DNA from: CAYRVX01 sp964642165
GTDB taxonomy: Bacteria; Planctomycetota; Phycisphaerae; SM23-33
Direction: 5' to 3'
Length of the DNA: 14,663 bases
Assembly: GCA_964642165.1 (NCBI GenBank)
Contig: CAZXOC010000191.1
Span: forward strand, 1 to 14,663
Positions 7,439 through 14,432 of this stretch are shown in pieces. Made by a program: the position numbers and the translations under genes. Under the pieces are notes generated by a model. That model saw nothing but the letters and a program-made list of their open reading frames with translations. It was not told the DNA's origin and did not search any database. Position 1 is the first letter of the stretch; the number at the start of each line of letters is the position of its first letter.

Positions 7439-9553
7439 CTACAGGACCTCGAGCTCCGCCGTCACGGCGCCGCTCGCCGGGTCGTCCGCCTGGCCGCCGC
7501 CGCCGGAGATGCGGAACATGCCGGGCTCGACGAAGGGCCGGCCCTCGTCGTCGTAGCAGGCGAGCTGCTCGCCCTTCAGCGTGAAGGCCACCGCCCGCGT
7601 CTCGCCGGGCGCCAGGTGGATCCGCCGGAAGCCCTCCAGGTGCAGCCGCGGCACCGGCACGGACGCCTTCACGTCGCTGACGTAGAGCTGCACCACCTCG
7701 TCCCCGGCCCGCCGGCCGGCGTTCGTCACCTCCACGGTCACCGTGACGGCCTGGCCGGCGGCGATCTCGGCCGGGCTCAGCCGCAGGCCGGCGTACTCGA
7801 ACGTCGTGTAGCTCAGGCCGAAGCCGAAGCGGTACAGCGGCTCGGCCTCCAGGAAGCGGTAGGTCCGCCCGGCGAGGCGATAGTCGTCGAACGGCGGGAG
7901 CTGATCGAGCGACGTCGGCACGGTGACGGGCAGGCGCCCGGCGGGGTTGTAGTCGCCGAAGAGCACGTCGGCGACGGCGGCGCCGCCCTGCTCGCCGGGA
8001 TACCACGCCGCCAGGATGGCCGGCAGGTTCTCCTGCGCCCAGGGGATGGACACCGCGCTGCCGCTGGTCAGCACCAGCACCACGGGCCGGCCCGTCTCGT
8101 CGAGCGCCTTGAGCAGCTCCTCCTGCACGCCGGGAAGTGCGATGTGCCTCCGGTCGCCGCCGGCGTCGCTGTCCTCGGCCGCGCCCTGCTCGCCTTCCAG
8201 CCGCGCGGTCAGCCCCATGCAGGCGATCACCACGTCGGCGTCGCGGGCCTGGTGGACGGCCCGGCCGAAGCCCGCCGTCGAGTCGCCCGTCAGCTCGCAG
8301 CCCGGCTCGTGGTTGACCTGGGTGCCGGCGGACACGGCCGCCAGGATGCCCTCCAGCGGCGTGACGCAGCGATCGGAGAAGCCGAAGTAGTTCGCCAGCA
8401 GCACGTCCATGCCGCGGGCCGTCGGGCCGACGACCAGGACCTTCCCGAGGTCCTTGGGGAGGGGCAGGAGCCCGTCGTTCTTGAGCAGGACGATGGACTC
8501 GCGGGCCATCTGCCGGGCCAGGCGGCGGTGCTCGTCGCAGCCGACGACCTCCGGGCCGATGCGCGAGTACGGCACGAGCTCGTCGTCGTCGAACATCCCC
8601 AGGCGCATGCGGGCCTCGAACAGGCGCGTGACGGCCACGTCGATCTCCGCCTCGGTCGCCAGGCCTTCCTTGACGGCCAGCACGAGCGCCTCGAACGTGC
8701 AGCCGCAGTTCAGGTCGCAGCCGTTGCGGACGGCCAGGGCGGCCGACTCCGCCGCGGAGCCCGTCACCTCGTGGTACAGGTGGAAGTCGGAGACGGCCCC
8801 GCAGTCGCTGACGACGTAGCCGGCGAAGCCCCACTCGTCGCGCAGGATCTTGCCCAGCAGCGTTTCGCTGCCGCAGCACACCTCGCCGTTGGTGCGGTTG
8901 TAGGCGCCCATGACCGACGCGCAGGACGCCTCCCGAACGCAGGCCTCGAAGGCCGGCAGGTACGTCTCGCGCAGGTCGCGCCGGCTGACGACGGCGTCGA
9001 AGTGGTGGCGGTCCTCTTCCGGCCCGCTGTGGACGGCGTAGTGCTTCGCCGTCGCGACGCACTTGAGGCAGGTGGGATCGTCGCCCTGGAGGCCCTTGCA
9101 GAACGCCACGCCCATCCGGGCGGTGAGGTACGGGTCCTCGCCGTAGGTCTCCTGGCCCCTCCCCCAGCGCGGGTCGCGGAAGATGTTGATGTTCGGCGTC
9201 CAGTACGTCAGGCCGAAGTACTGCCCGCGGTTGCCCTGCCGGACGGCCTGGTGGTGCTTCGCGCGGGCCTCGTCGCTGATGGCGTCGGCGACGCGGCGCA
9301 TCAGCGGCGCATCGAACGACGCGGCCATGCCGATCGCCTGCGGGAAGACCGTCGCCCGCCCGGCCCGCGCGACGCCGTGGAGGCACTCGTTCCACCAGTT
9401 GTATTCCGGCACGCCGAGGCGCTCGATCGCCGGGGCGTCGTGCACCATCTGCGAGACCTTCTCCTCGAGCGTCATGCGCGCGACGAGGTCGGCGGCGCGC
9501 TCACCGGGCGGGAGCGAGGCGTCCAGGTACGTCGGGGTCGCGTCATCGCTCAT
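7439..9553 (-). CDS. GH3 glycosidase, beta-xylosidase/alpha-L-arabinofuranosidase-like clade, 704 residues
   Basis: Retaining exo-glycosidase that releases single sugars from the non-reducing end of oligosaccharides. The N-terminal GH3 barrel contains YNWWNECLHGVA (51-62), TPNINIFRDPRWGRGQET (about 119-136), the KH pair (170-171) and nucleophile Asp250 in VVSDCGAV. The alpha/beta sandwich has LLKNDGLLPL and a GDRRHIALPG loop, where the acid/base Glu usually lies (candidate Glu in LEGEQG). A fibronectin III-like domain closes the protein (NAGRRAGDEVVQLYVSD onward). The NWWNE and NINIFRDPRWGR segments are typical of the plant-type and bacterial beta-xylosidase/arabinofuranosidase branch rather than BglX. 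No signal peptide or PA14 insert is seen, so it is probably cytoplasmic. The ATG at 9553 has a perfect AAGGAG six nt upstream; the longer in-frame extension to 9670 is Arg-rich, lacks such a site and runs through the promoter, so it is discounted. First gene of the operon with GH76. Confidence 0.92.
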   Translation of the reverse strand: MSDDATPTYLDASLPPGERAADLVARMTLEEKVSQMVHDAPAIERLGVPEYNWWNECLHGVARAGRATVFPQAIGMAASFDAPLMRRVADAISDEARAKHHQAVRQGNRGQYFGLTYWTPNINIFRDPRWGRGQETYGEDPYLTARMGVAFCKGLQGDDPTCLKCVATAKHYAVHSGPEEDRHHFDAVVSRRDLRETYLPAFEACVREASCASVMGAYNRTNGEVCCGSETLLGKILRDEWGFAGYVVSDCGAVSDFHLYHEVTGSAAESAALAVRNGCDLNCGCTFEALVLAVKEGLATEAEIDVAVTRLFEARMRLGMFDDDELVPYSRIGPEVVGCDEHRRLARQMARESIVLLKNDGLLPLPKDLGKVLVVGPTARGMDVLLANYFGFSDRCVTPLEGILAAVSAGTQVNHEPGCELTGDSTAGFGRAVHQARDADVVIACMGLTARLEGEQGAAEDSDAGGDRRHIALPGVQEELLKALDETGRPVVLVLTSGSAVSIPWAQENLPAILAAWYPGEQGGAAVADVLFGDYNPAGRLPVTVPTSLDQLPPFDDYRLAGRTYRFLEAEPLYRFGFGLSYTTFEYAGLRLSPAEIAAGQAVTVTVEVTNAGRRAGDEVVQLYVSDVKASVPVPRLHLEGFRRIHLAPGETRAVAFTLKGEQLACYDDEGRPFVEPGMFRISGGGGQADDPASGAVTAELEVL

Positions 9554-9613
9554 GCTGGGCTCCTTATCCCCGCCGCGCCGGCGATGGGGGCCAGGGAGCG
9601 CGACAGGAGCGTC

Positions 9614-9641
9614 AGGATAAACGAACAGGACGCAGATGCAA
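9614..9641 (-). promoter_or_regulatory. Candidate promoter of the GH3-GH76 operon
   Basis: On the minus strand TTGCAT (9641-9636) and TATCCT (9619-9614) are separated by 16 bp. Transcription would start near 9607, with a leader of about 54 nt ending in AAGGAG before the ATG at 9553. The -35-like element and spacer length are identical to those of the divergent regulator promoter. Confidence 0.45.
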
Positions 9642-9674
9642 ACGCGCCGCCCGAGCCGACGCGACGTCACCAGG

Positions 9675-9702
9675 TTGCATCAGCGGGAGAGCGCATTACA
9701 AT
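9675..9702 (+). promoter_or_regulatory. Candidate promoter of the BTAD-STAND regulator
   Basis: TTGCAT (9675-9680) and TACAAT (9697-9702, five of six consensus bases) are separated by 16 bp. Transcription would start near 9709, leaving a leader of about 20 nt with GGGAG before the ATG at 9730. TTGCATC here and GATGCAA at 9635-9641 form a 7-bp inverted repeat centred near 9658. GCATTACA (9693-9700) overlaps the -10 and is the reverse complement of TGTAATGC in the third repeat at 13563-13570, which hints at autoregulation. Confidence 0.45.
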
Positions 9703-9729
9703 GGTCTTCGCAGGGCGTGGGAGTGTGCC

Positions 9730-12700
9730 ATGGTGGCGCCGTGTCGCATCGAGCTGCTGGGCCAGTTGCGCGTGCGCCAAGGCGAACGGGTAATCACGCG
9801 TTTCCGCACCCAGAAGACCGCGGCCCTGCTGGCCTACCTGGCCTACCACGGCGGGCGGGCCCATCCCCGCGAGGTCCTGATGGAACTGCTCTGGCCCGGC
9901 TGCGTCCCGGCAGCAGGCCGAAACAGCCTTCGAGTGGCCCTCTCCTCGCTGCGCCGGCAACTGGAGCTGCCCGGCGTGCCCGCGGGCGCCATCGTCCAGG
10001 CGGACCGCTTCTCGGTTCAACTGAACCCCGCCGCCGTCACCACGGATGTCGCCGAGTTCCAGGCCGCCTGTCGCGCCGCCGAAGCGATCGACAACGAGAC
10101 CGAGCGGGTCGAGCTCCTGGCCGAGGCGGTCGCCCTGTACGCCGGCGACCTCCTGCCCGGCTACTACCAGGACTGGGTCCTCACCGAGCAGCGGCACCTG
10201 GCCGACCAGTACTTCGAGGTCGTCCGCACGCTGACGCGCCATCTGGGGCAGACGCGGCAGTCGCAGCGCGCGATCGACCTCGCACGCCGCGCGGTCGCCG
10301 TGGCGCCACTGCGCGAGGAAGGGCACCGAGACCTGATGCGCCTTCTGGCCGCGGCGGGACGGCCTTCCGCCGCGGTGGAGCACTTCCGCGAGCTCGAGCA
10401 GTTGCTCGACGAGGAGCTGGGCGCGGCGCCCTGCGCCGCCACGTGCCGGCTCGCCCGCCAGGTCGAGGCGGCGCAGGCGGCCGACGAGACGCCCCTCTCC
10501 GAGCCACCCGCTGCGGAGCCGCCTGCCGCCGCTGTCTGCCCGATGCCCGACGGCACCGTGACCTTCCTGGTGACGGACATCGAGCCCCCGGATCGCCAGC
10601 GGCAGGCCGACCGGCTCCGCCACGACGCGATCCCCGCCTTCGGCGAGCTGCTCCGCCAGGCGTTCGTCCGGCACGGAGGACGGGAGATCCGGCAGAGCGA
10701 CACCTCCGCCACGGCGGCCTTCGCTCGCCCGAGCGACGCGCTGGCGTGCGCGGTCGCCTGCCAGCGCGCCCTGGCGGCCCGGTCGCGGGACGAGCAACCG
10801 GACCTGCCGGCCGCGCGCATGGCGCTGGATACCACGGAGACGACCGCCAGCGAGGGGGGCCGGGGGCCGGGCCGACTGCTCCGTCGCGCTACGGGGCTGC
10901 TGCTGGCGAGCCATGGCGGGCAGATCCTCTGCTCGGAGGCCAGCGCCGCGCTGCTGCGGCGCGGGCTGGCGTCCGGCGGGACGTCCGACGTGCGACTGAT
11001 GGAACTGGGCTTCTACCGCCTCCGCACGACGGAGACGCCGGAGCGGCTCTTCGAGGTCGAGCACTCCGGCCGATGGCCGGAAGCGTTCCCGCCGCCCAGC
11101 GCCGCCCCTGCCTACACCAGCAACCTGCCGTCGCAGTTCACCGCGTTCTTCGGGCGGGTGGAGGAACTGGCGCGCCTGGAGGAGATGGTGCTGGGCGATC
11201 CGACGCGCCTGGTGACGCTGACGGGACCGGGAGGCAGCGGGAAGACGCGCCTGGCGATGGAGGCGGCCCGGCACCTGTTCGACCCGTTCCGCGGCGCCGT
11301 CTGGTTCGTGCCCTTGCAGGAGCTCGCCGACCCCGGGCGCATCCCGGGCGCCGTCGCGGAGGCCCTGCGCCTGCCGCGCTGCCCACGCACGGCGCCGCTG
11401 GAGCAGGCGGCGGATGCCCTGTCCCGCCAGTCGTCCCTCCTGGTGCTGGACAACTTCGAGCACCTCGTCGGCGAGGGGACGCTCCTGGTGCAGACGCTCC
11501 TGGAACGCGCCGCCACGCTCACCTGCCTGGTGACCTCGCGGCGATGCCTGGACCTGACGGCGGAGCGCGAGTTCTTCGTCGCCCCCCTGCCGACGCCGAC
11601 CGGCGACCACAGCCCCGAGGGTCTCATGCGCTGGGCGAGCGTCGAGATGTTCGTCGACCGCGCGCAGGCGCGGCGGCCGGACTTCCAGGTGACCGAAGGC
11701 AACGCCCACGCCGTGGCGGAGCTGTGCTACCGCCTGGAAGGCATCCCCCTGGCGCTGGAGCTGGCGGCGGCGAGGGCGCAGGTGCTGACGGTCGCACAAA
11801 TGGTGGGTCAGCTCGAGCATCGCTTCGACTTCCTCGTGTCCCGCAAGCGGGACGTGGAGCGGCGCCATCGCACGCTGCGTGCCGCGATGCGGTGGAGCTA
11901 CGATCTTCTCTCCCCGGAACTCCAGCAGTTCTTCGCGAGGCTGAGCGTGTTCCGCGGAGGCTGGACGGCGGAGGCGGCCGAGGCGGTGTGCGATCAGCCG
12001 CACGCGCTCGAGGTCCTGGAGCAGTTGCGGGAGTGCTCGTTGGTCCTGGCAGAGGAAGGGGCCGGCGAGGGAGCGCCGATGCGCTTCCGGATGCTGGAGA
12101 CGCTGCGCGAGTACGCCAGGGAGCAACTCCCGACACAAGACTACGCCCCGTTGCGGCAGCGGCATGCGGAGGCCTACCTGGCGCTGGCCGAGGAGGCCCG
12201 GCCGGAACTGGACCGTGCGGAACAGGCGGGTTGGCTGGATCGGCTGGAGTCGGAGCACGACAACCTGCGGGCGGCGCTGCAATGGTACAAATCGGCGGAG
12301 GATGGCGCGGAGGGCGGCTTGCGTCTGGCCAGCGCGCTCGGGGGGTTCTGGGCGATACGGGGATACTGGGTCGAGGGGCAAGAGCACCTGACGGAATTGC
12401 TCGCGCGGGAGGAGGCGGCAGGCCGCTCAGCGCTGCGGGCCACCGCGCTCGGTGAAGCGGCTTGGCTCGCGATGGAACAGTACGACGCGGCGACGGCGCG
12501 GATGCTCTATGAGGAGAGGCTGGCCATCGGTCGGGAACTGGGCGACAAGGACGTGGTCGTCAGTACGCTGGGCAAGCTGGCGGCCGCATTCCTCCACGAG
12601 GGCGACTACGCGGCAGCACTGGCGGCCAGCAAGGAGAGCCTGGGGGTCGACGAGCCGTTCGACTATGAGATGGGTGTTGCGAAGACAGCCAGCATGAATA

Positions 12701-13455
12701 TGGGGCTGGCCCTGCTCGGCCTGGGAGAATGTGCGGCGGCGCGGGCGATCATGGAGCAGAGCCTGGGCGTCTTTCGAGAGGCGGGCAACAAGAACCTCGT
12801 CGCCAAGTGCCTGCTGAACCTGGCGTGTTCGGCAGCAGCCGCGGGCGATCGTGCAGCGGCCCTGCCGCTGTATGAGGAAGGCCTGACCGTTGCGCGGGAG
12901 GTGGGACAGAAGTGGGTCATCTCTGAGACACTGCTGAGACTGGCGAAGGTCCCCGAAGACCAGGGCGATGACGCGGCGGCGCAAGTGCTCTATGAGGAGA
13001 GCCTGGCGATCCGGCAGCAGATGGGGGATGAGCCGGCCGTCGCTGCGATCCACCACAAGCTCGGCGAGTTGGCCGAAAAGCGGGGCGATTGCGCGGCGGC
13101 GCGCGCGCTGTATGAGGAGAGCCTGAGGATCCGGCTGAGGTCTGGCGACGAGCCGTGCATCGCTCATTGTTTGGAGGGATTCGCACGACTATCCCGGGCG
13201 CAGGCGCGGCCGGAGCGGGCTGCGCGACTGTTCGGCGCCGCGGAGACGCTGCGCGAAGCCGCCGGCGAGCCGAAGCCGCCACGCGACCCCATCGGCGATC
13301 CCTTGCCCCCGGATCCGCGCGACAGCCACGACCGTGACGTCGACGCAGTGCGCGCGGCGCTCGGCGAGGAGGCGTTCGCGGCGATCTGGGCGGCCGGGGG
13401 GGCCATGACGTCGCAGGAGGCCGTCGCCGAGGCGCTCAAAGAAGGCGAGAACTGA
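9730..13455 (+). CDS. SARP-type regulator: winged helix-BTAD, degenerate cyclase, STAND ATPase, TPR; 1241 residues
   Basis: Predicted cytoplasmic transcription activator of the signal-integrating STAND class. Order of parts: OmpR-like winged helix (about 5-100) and BTAD helices (about 105-245), as in Streptomyces SARP regulators; a class III adenylate/guanylate cyclase-like domain (about 272-445, starting PDGTVTFLVTDIE); a spacer; a STAND/NB-ARC-like ATPase with Walker A GPGGSGKT (499-506), Walker B LLVLDNFEHL (570-579), VTSR (601-604) and GIPLAL (671-676); then TPRs (about 810-1150) and a C-terminal LFGAAETLREA segment common in such regulators. Asp283 and Asp324 match the cyclase metal ligands, but the usual IEGST, the GDG/GDA loop and the NRAAR motif are all degraded, so it is probably catalytically dead. 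The ATG has GGGAG 6 nt upstream. The gene diverges from GH3-GH76 and is followed by a small exported protein behind a possible SARP operator. Target genes are inferred, not shown. Confidence 0.92.
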   Translation: MVAPCRIELLGQLRVRQGERVITRFRTQKTAALLAYLAYHGGRAHPREVLMELLWPGCVPAAGRNSLRVALSSLRRQLELPGVPAGAIVQADRFSVQLNPAAVTTDVAEFQAACRAAEAIDNETERVELLAEAVALYAGDLLPGYYQDWVLTEQRHLADQYFEVVRTLTRHLGQTRQSQRAIDLARRAVAVAPLREEGHRDLMRLLAAAGRPSAAVEHFRELEQLLDEELGAAPCAATCRLARQVEAAQAADETPLSEPPAAEPPAAAVCPMPDGTVTFLVTDIEPPDRQRQADRLRHDAIPAFGELLRQAFVRHGGREIRQSDTSATAAFARPSDALACAVACQRALAARSRDEQPDLPAARMALDTTETTASEGGRGPGRLLRRATGLLLASHGGQILCSEASAALLRRGLASGGTSDVRLMELGFYRLRTTETPERLFEVEHSGRWPEAFPPPSAAPAYTSNLPSQFTAFFGRVEELARLEEMVLGDPTRLVTLTGPGGSGKTRLAMEAARHLFDPFRGAVWFVPLQELADPGRIPGAVAEALRLPRCPRTAPLEQAADALSRQSSLLVLDNFEHLVGEGTLLVQTLLERAATLTCLVTSRRCLDLTAEREFFVAPLPTPTGDHSPEGLMRWASVEMFVDRAQARRPDFQVTEGNAHAVAELCYRLEGIPLALELAAARAQVLTVAQMVGQLEHRFDFLVSRKRDVERRHRTLRAAMRWSYDLLSPELQQFFARLSVFRGGWTAEAAEAVCDQPHALEVLEQLRECSLVLAEEGAGEGAPMRFRMLETLREYAREQLPTQDYAPLRQRHAEAYLALAEEARPELDRAEQAGWLDRLESEHDNLRAALQWYKSAEDGAEGGLRLASALGGFWAIRGYWVEGQEHLTELLAREEAAGRSALRATALGEAAWLAMEQYDAATARMLYEERLAIGRELGDKDVVVSTLGKLAAAFLHEGDYAAALAASKESLGVDEPFDYEMGVAKTASMNMGLALLGLGECAAARAIMEQSLGVFREAGNKNLVAKCLLNLACSAAAAGDRAAALPLYEEGLTVAREVGQKWVISETLLRLAKVPEDQGDDAAAQVLYEESLAIRQQMGDEPAVAAIHHKLGELAEKRGDCAAARALYEESLRIRLRSGDEPCIAHCLEGFARLSRAQARPERAARLFGAAETLREAAGEPKPPRDPIGDPLPPDPRDSHDRDVDAVRAALGEEAFAAIWAAGGAMTSQEAVAEALKEGEN
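12481..13155 (+). repeat. TPR-encoding DNA repeats with exact 120-bp period
   Basis: Within the regulator gene, the core tatgaggaga or a variant recurs at 12511, 12751 (atggagcaga), 12871 (tatgaggaag), 12991 and 13111, all multiples of 120 bp apart, with a more diverged copy shifted by 3 bp near 12628. Each unit encodes a 40-residue TPR containing YEESL or a variant and ending near a GD/GN turn (Tyr927, Met1008, Tyr1048, Tyr1088, Tyr1128). The last two units are alike at DNA level as well as protein level, which suggests recent duplication. The 40-residue unit is longer than the canonical 34 and resembles the long TPRs of STAND regulators. Confidence 0.8.
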
Positions 13456-13501
13456 CCCGCACTTCCGCGCAGCCATTTCTGTCTCACAGCAGAGACCAGC
13501 A

Positions 13502-13532
13502 TCCCCAAGAAGCGGGGGGAACGAGGCTTTTT
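13502..13532 (+). terminator. Weak candidate terminator after the regulator gene
   Basis: TCCCC (13502-13506) can pair with GGGGA (13516-13520), and a run of five T follows at 13528-13532. The stem is short and the T-run starts 7 nt after it, so this is only a possible Rho-independent terminator. Confidence 0.3.
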
Positions 13533-13540
13533 GCCGCGCG

Positions 13541-13584
13541 CTGTACCAGCCTGTAACAGTTCTGTAATGCCCGCGCAGCATAAT
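13541..13584 (+). promoter_or_regulatory. Candidate SARP operator (three direct repeats) and -10 box
   Basis: Three heptamers fit CTGTAMY: CTGTACC (13541), CTGTAAC (13551) and CTGTAAT (13562), spaced 10 and 11 bp, about one helical turn. CATAAT (13579-13584) is the best -10 match and begins 10 bp after the last heptamer. No good -35 box is present. Known SARP activators bind heptameric direct repeats at 11-bp spacing with the last repeat about 8 bp from the -10, in place of a -35. The neighbouring gene encodes a SARP-domain protein, so it is the natural candidate to bind here and drive the exported protein gene. Confidence 0.5.
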
Positions 13585-13829
13585 GTGCCTGGTACGTTCG
13601 TTCGTGGAGTTCGAAGGGAAACCGCAGGGCCCGGCCTCGGCGCTCCCGTGGAAGTGAGCACACGGCAAGCCAGACAGAATCGGGCTGCAACCAAGGGAAC
13701 AAGGTGAGTCACCCCAGCCGCTCACAGGAAGGCGGAATCCATGATGGGCTGAGCAATCGCAACTGCGGCACGATCGCAGAAGACAGGCACCGATTGGGCG
13801 TGGGAAAAGAGATAACGAAGGAGCAGATC

Positions 13830-14372
13830 ATGGCTTGCAAGAGAAAGATTGCGGTTTTGTGCCTCGCCGCCCTCACTACCGTCCTGCTGGTTACGGGACA
13901 TGCCTCGGCGCGGGCAACCAAGACAGAATTCACGGGAGAACAAATCAGCTTCGTGCCGTTCCAGCCGCCAGCCAAAATGTGGTTCACCGGCGGCAACAAT
14001 CCCAATTCGAAGCTCATCATGCACATCAGGGGTGTGGTCAACTACAACATCTTCGAAGCAGACGACCCGCGAATGTGCGGGGAAGCGTACGTCACACTCA
14101 ACATCGATATTGAAGTCCTTGGCTTTATAATGACCCCGGAGGGCCCAGTTCCCGTTTTTGGCGACGGCACGTTCCACGTGACGACTGTCTTCTGCCCTTG
14201 GGATATCGAGGGAACATGGGAGTGCTCAGGTGCCGGAACGTTCACCGACGGCGTGGGTTCCGGCCGCCAGGTCGGTCACGGCACCGGTGAGCTTGAGGGG
14301 CAGGTCCTCAAGTGGTACCTGATCGATGATGTAGAGTCCTTCGGGCGGATCCTCGACCCCCACGGCGAATGA
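13830..14372 (+). CDS. Small exported protein of unknown function, 180 residues
   Basis: I do not recognise a named family. The ATG at 13830 is chosen over an upstream in-frame GTG at 13704 because AAGGAG lies exactly 6 nt before it and the protein then begins with a clear Sec signal peptide: basic MACKRK, hydrophobic core IAVLCLAALTTVLLVTG, cut after ASA (residue 27). The mature part (about 153 residues) starts ATKTEFTGEQ, has alternating polar/apolar strands and many glycines, and ends in a short acidic tail, suggesting a single beta-barrel or beta-sandwich domain. Three cysteines remain after cleavage (83, 122, 132); the last two, in FCPWD and WECSG, could form a disulfide. No lipobox, membrane anchor or catalytic motif is seen. 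Codon use is more AT-tolerant than in neighbouring genes, so the gene may be a later arrival. It lies downstream of a SARP-like operator and ends before strong hairpins. Confidence 0.8.
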   Translation: MACKRKIAVLCLAALTTVLLVTGHASARATKTEFTGEQISFVPFQPPAKMWFTGGNNPNSKLIMHIRGVVNYNIFEADDPRMCGEAYVTLNIDIEVLGFIMTPEGPVPVFGDGTFHVTTVFCPWDIEGTWECSGAGTFTDGVGSGRQVGHGTGELEGQVLKWYLIDDVESFGRILDPHGE

Positions 14373-14399
14373 GCCGCATTCGCTGCGGACGATATCCGG

Positions 14400-14432
14400 G
14401 CGCGGTCACCCACAGCCGACGGGTGACCGCGC
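14400..14432. terminator. Perfect 12-bp stem-loop between convergent genes
   Basis: GCGCGGTCACCC (14400-14411) and GGGTGACCGCGC (14421-14432) are perfect inverted copies with a 9-nt loop, starting 28 nt after the stop of the exported protein gene. There is no T-run, but the position between two convergent genes and the stability of the stem point to a bidirectional transcription stop or mRNA 3' end. Confidence 0.65.

Larger units (their letters stand above)
13456..13829 (+). other. Regulatory leader between regulator and exported protein; no gene
   Basis: This 374-bp stretch has no convincing coding region and is clearly less GC-rich than its surroundings. In order it holds a weak hairpin plus T-run after the regulator (13502-13532), three CTGTA-type direct repeats and a -10-like CATAAT (13541-13584), a 7-bp inverted pair GTACCAG/CTGGTAC enclosing that promoter (13543-13549 and 13589-13595), and then about 240 nt of probable untranslated leader. 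The leader contains a three-codon start-stop (ATG ATG GGC TGA, 13741-13752) with GGAAGG upstream, and a small CTGCG/CGCAG stem (13763-13779). AAGGAG at 13818-13823 is the ribosome site of the next gene. Confidence 0.6.

Noticed and set aside
5562..9395. Minus-strand open frame of 1277 codons across GH76 and GH3
   Set aside because: Arg/Gly/Pro-rich out-of-frame reading across two genuine genes.
9554..9670. N-terminal extension of GH3 up to 9670
   Set aside because: Arg-rich, covers the divergent promoter, and the ATG at 9553 has a perfect AAGGAG.
5876..9793. Plus-strand open frame of 1305 codons
   Set aside because: Crosses the ends of four real genes and both divergent promoters; no recognisable domain.
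9667..12387. Minus-strand open frame of 906 codons opposite the regulator
   Set aside because: Shadow frame with no domain and no ribosome site.
9636..12455. Alternative plus-strand frame of 939 codons within the regulator
   Set aside because: Out-of-frame reading; the Walker A/B and winged-helix motifs lie in the frame starting at 9730.
13164..13725. Minus-strand frames of about 180 codons opposite the regulator's end and leader
   Set aside because: No ribosome site or domain, and they overlap a well-supported gene.
13704..13829. N-terminal extension of the exported protein from a GTG at 13704
   Set aside because: It would bury the signal peptide; the ATG at 13830 has AAGGAG at ideal spacing.
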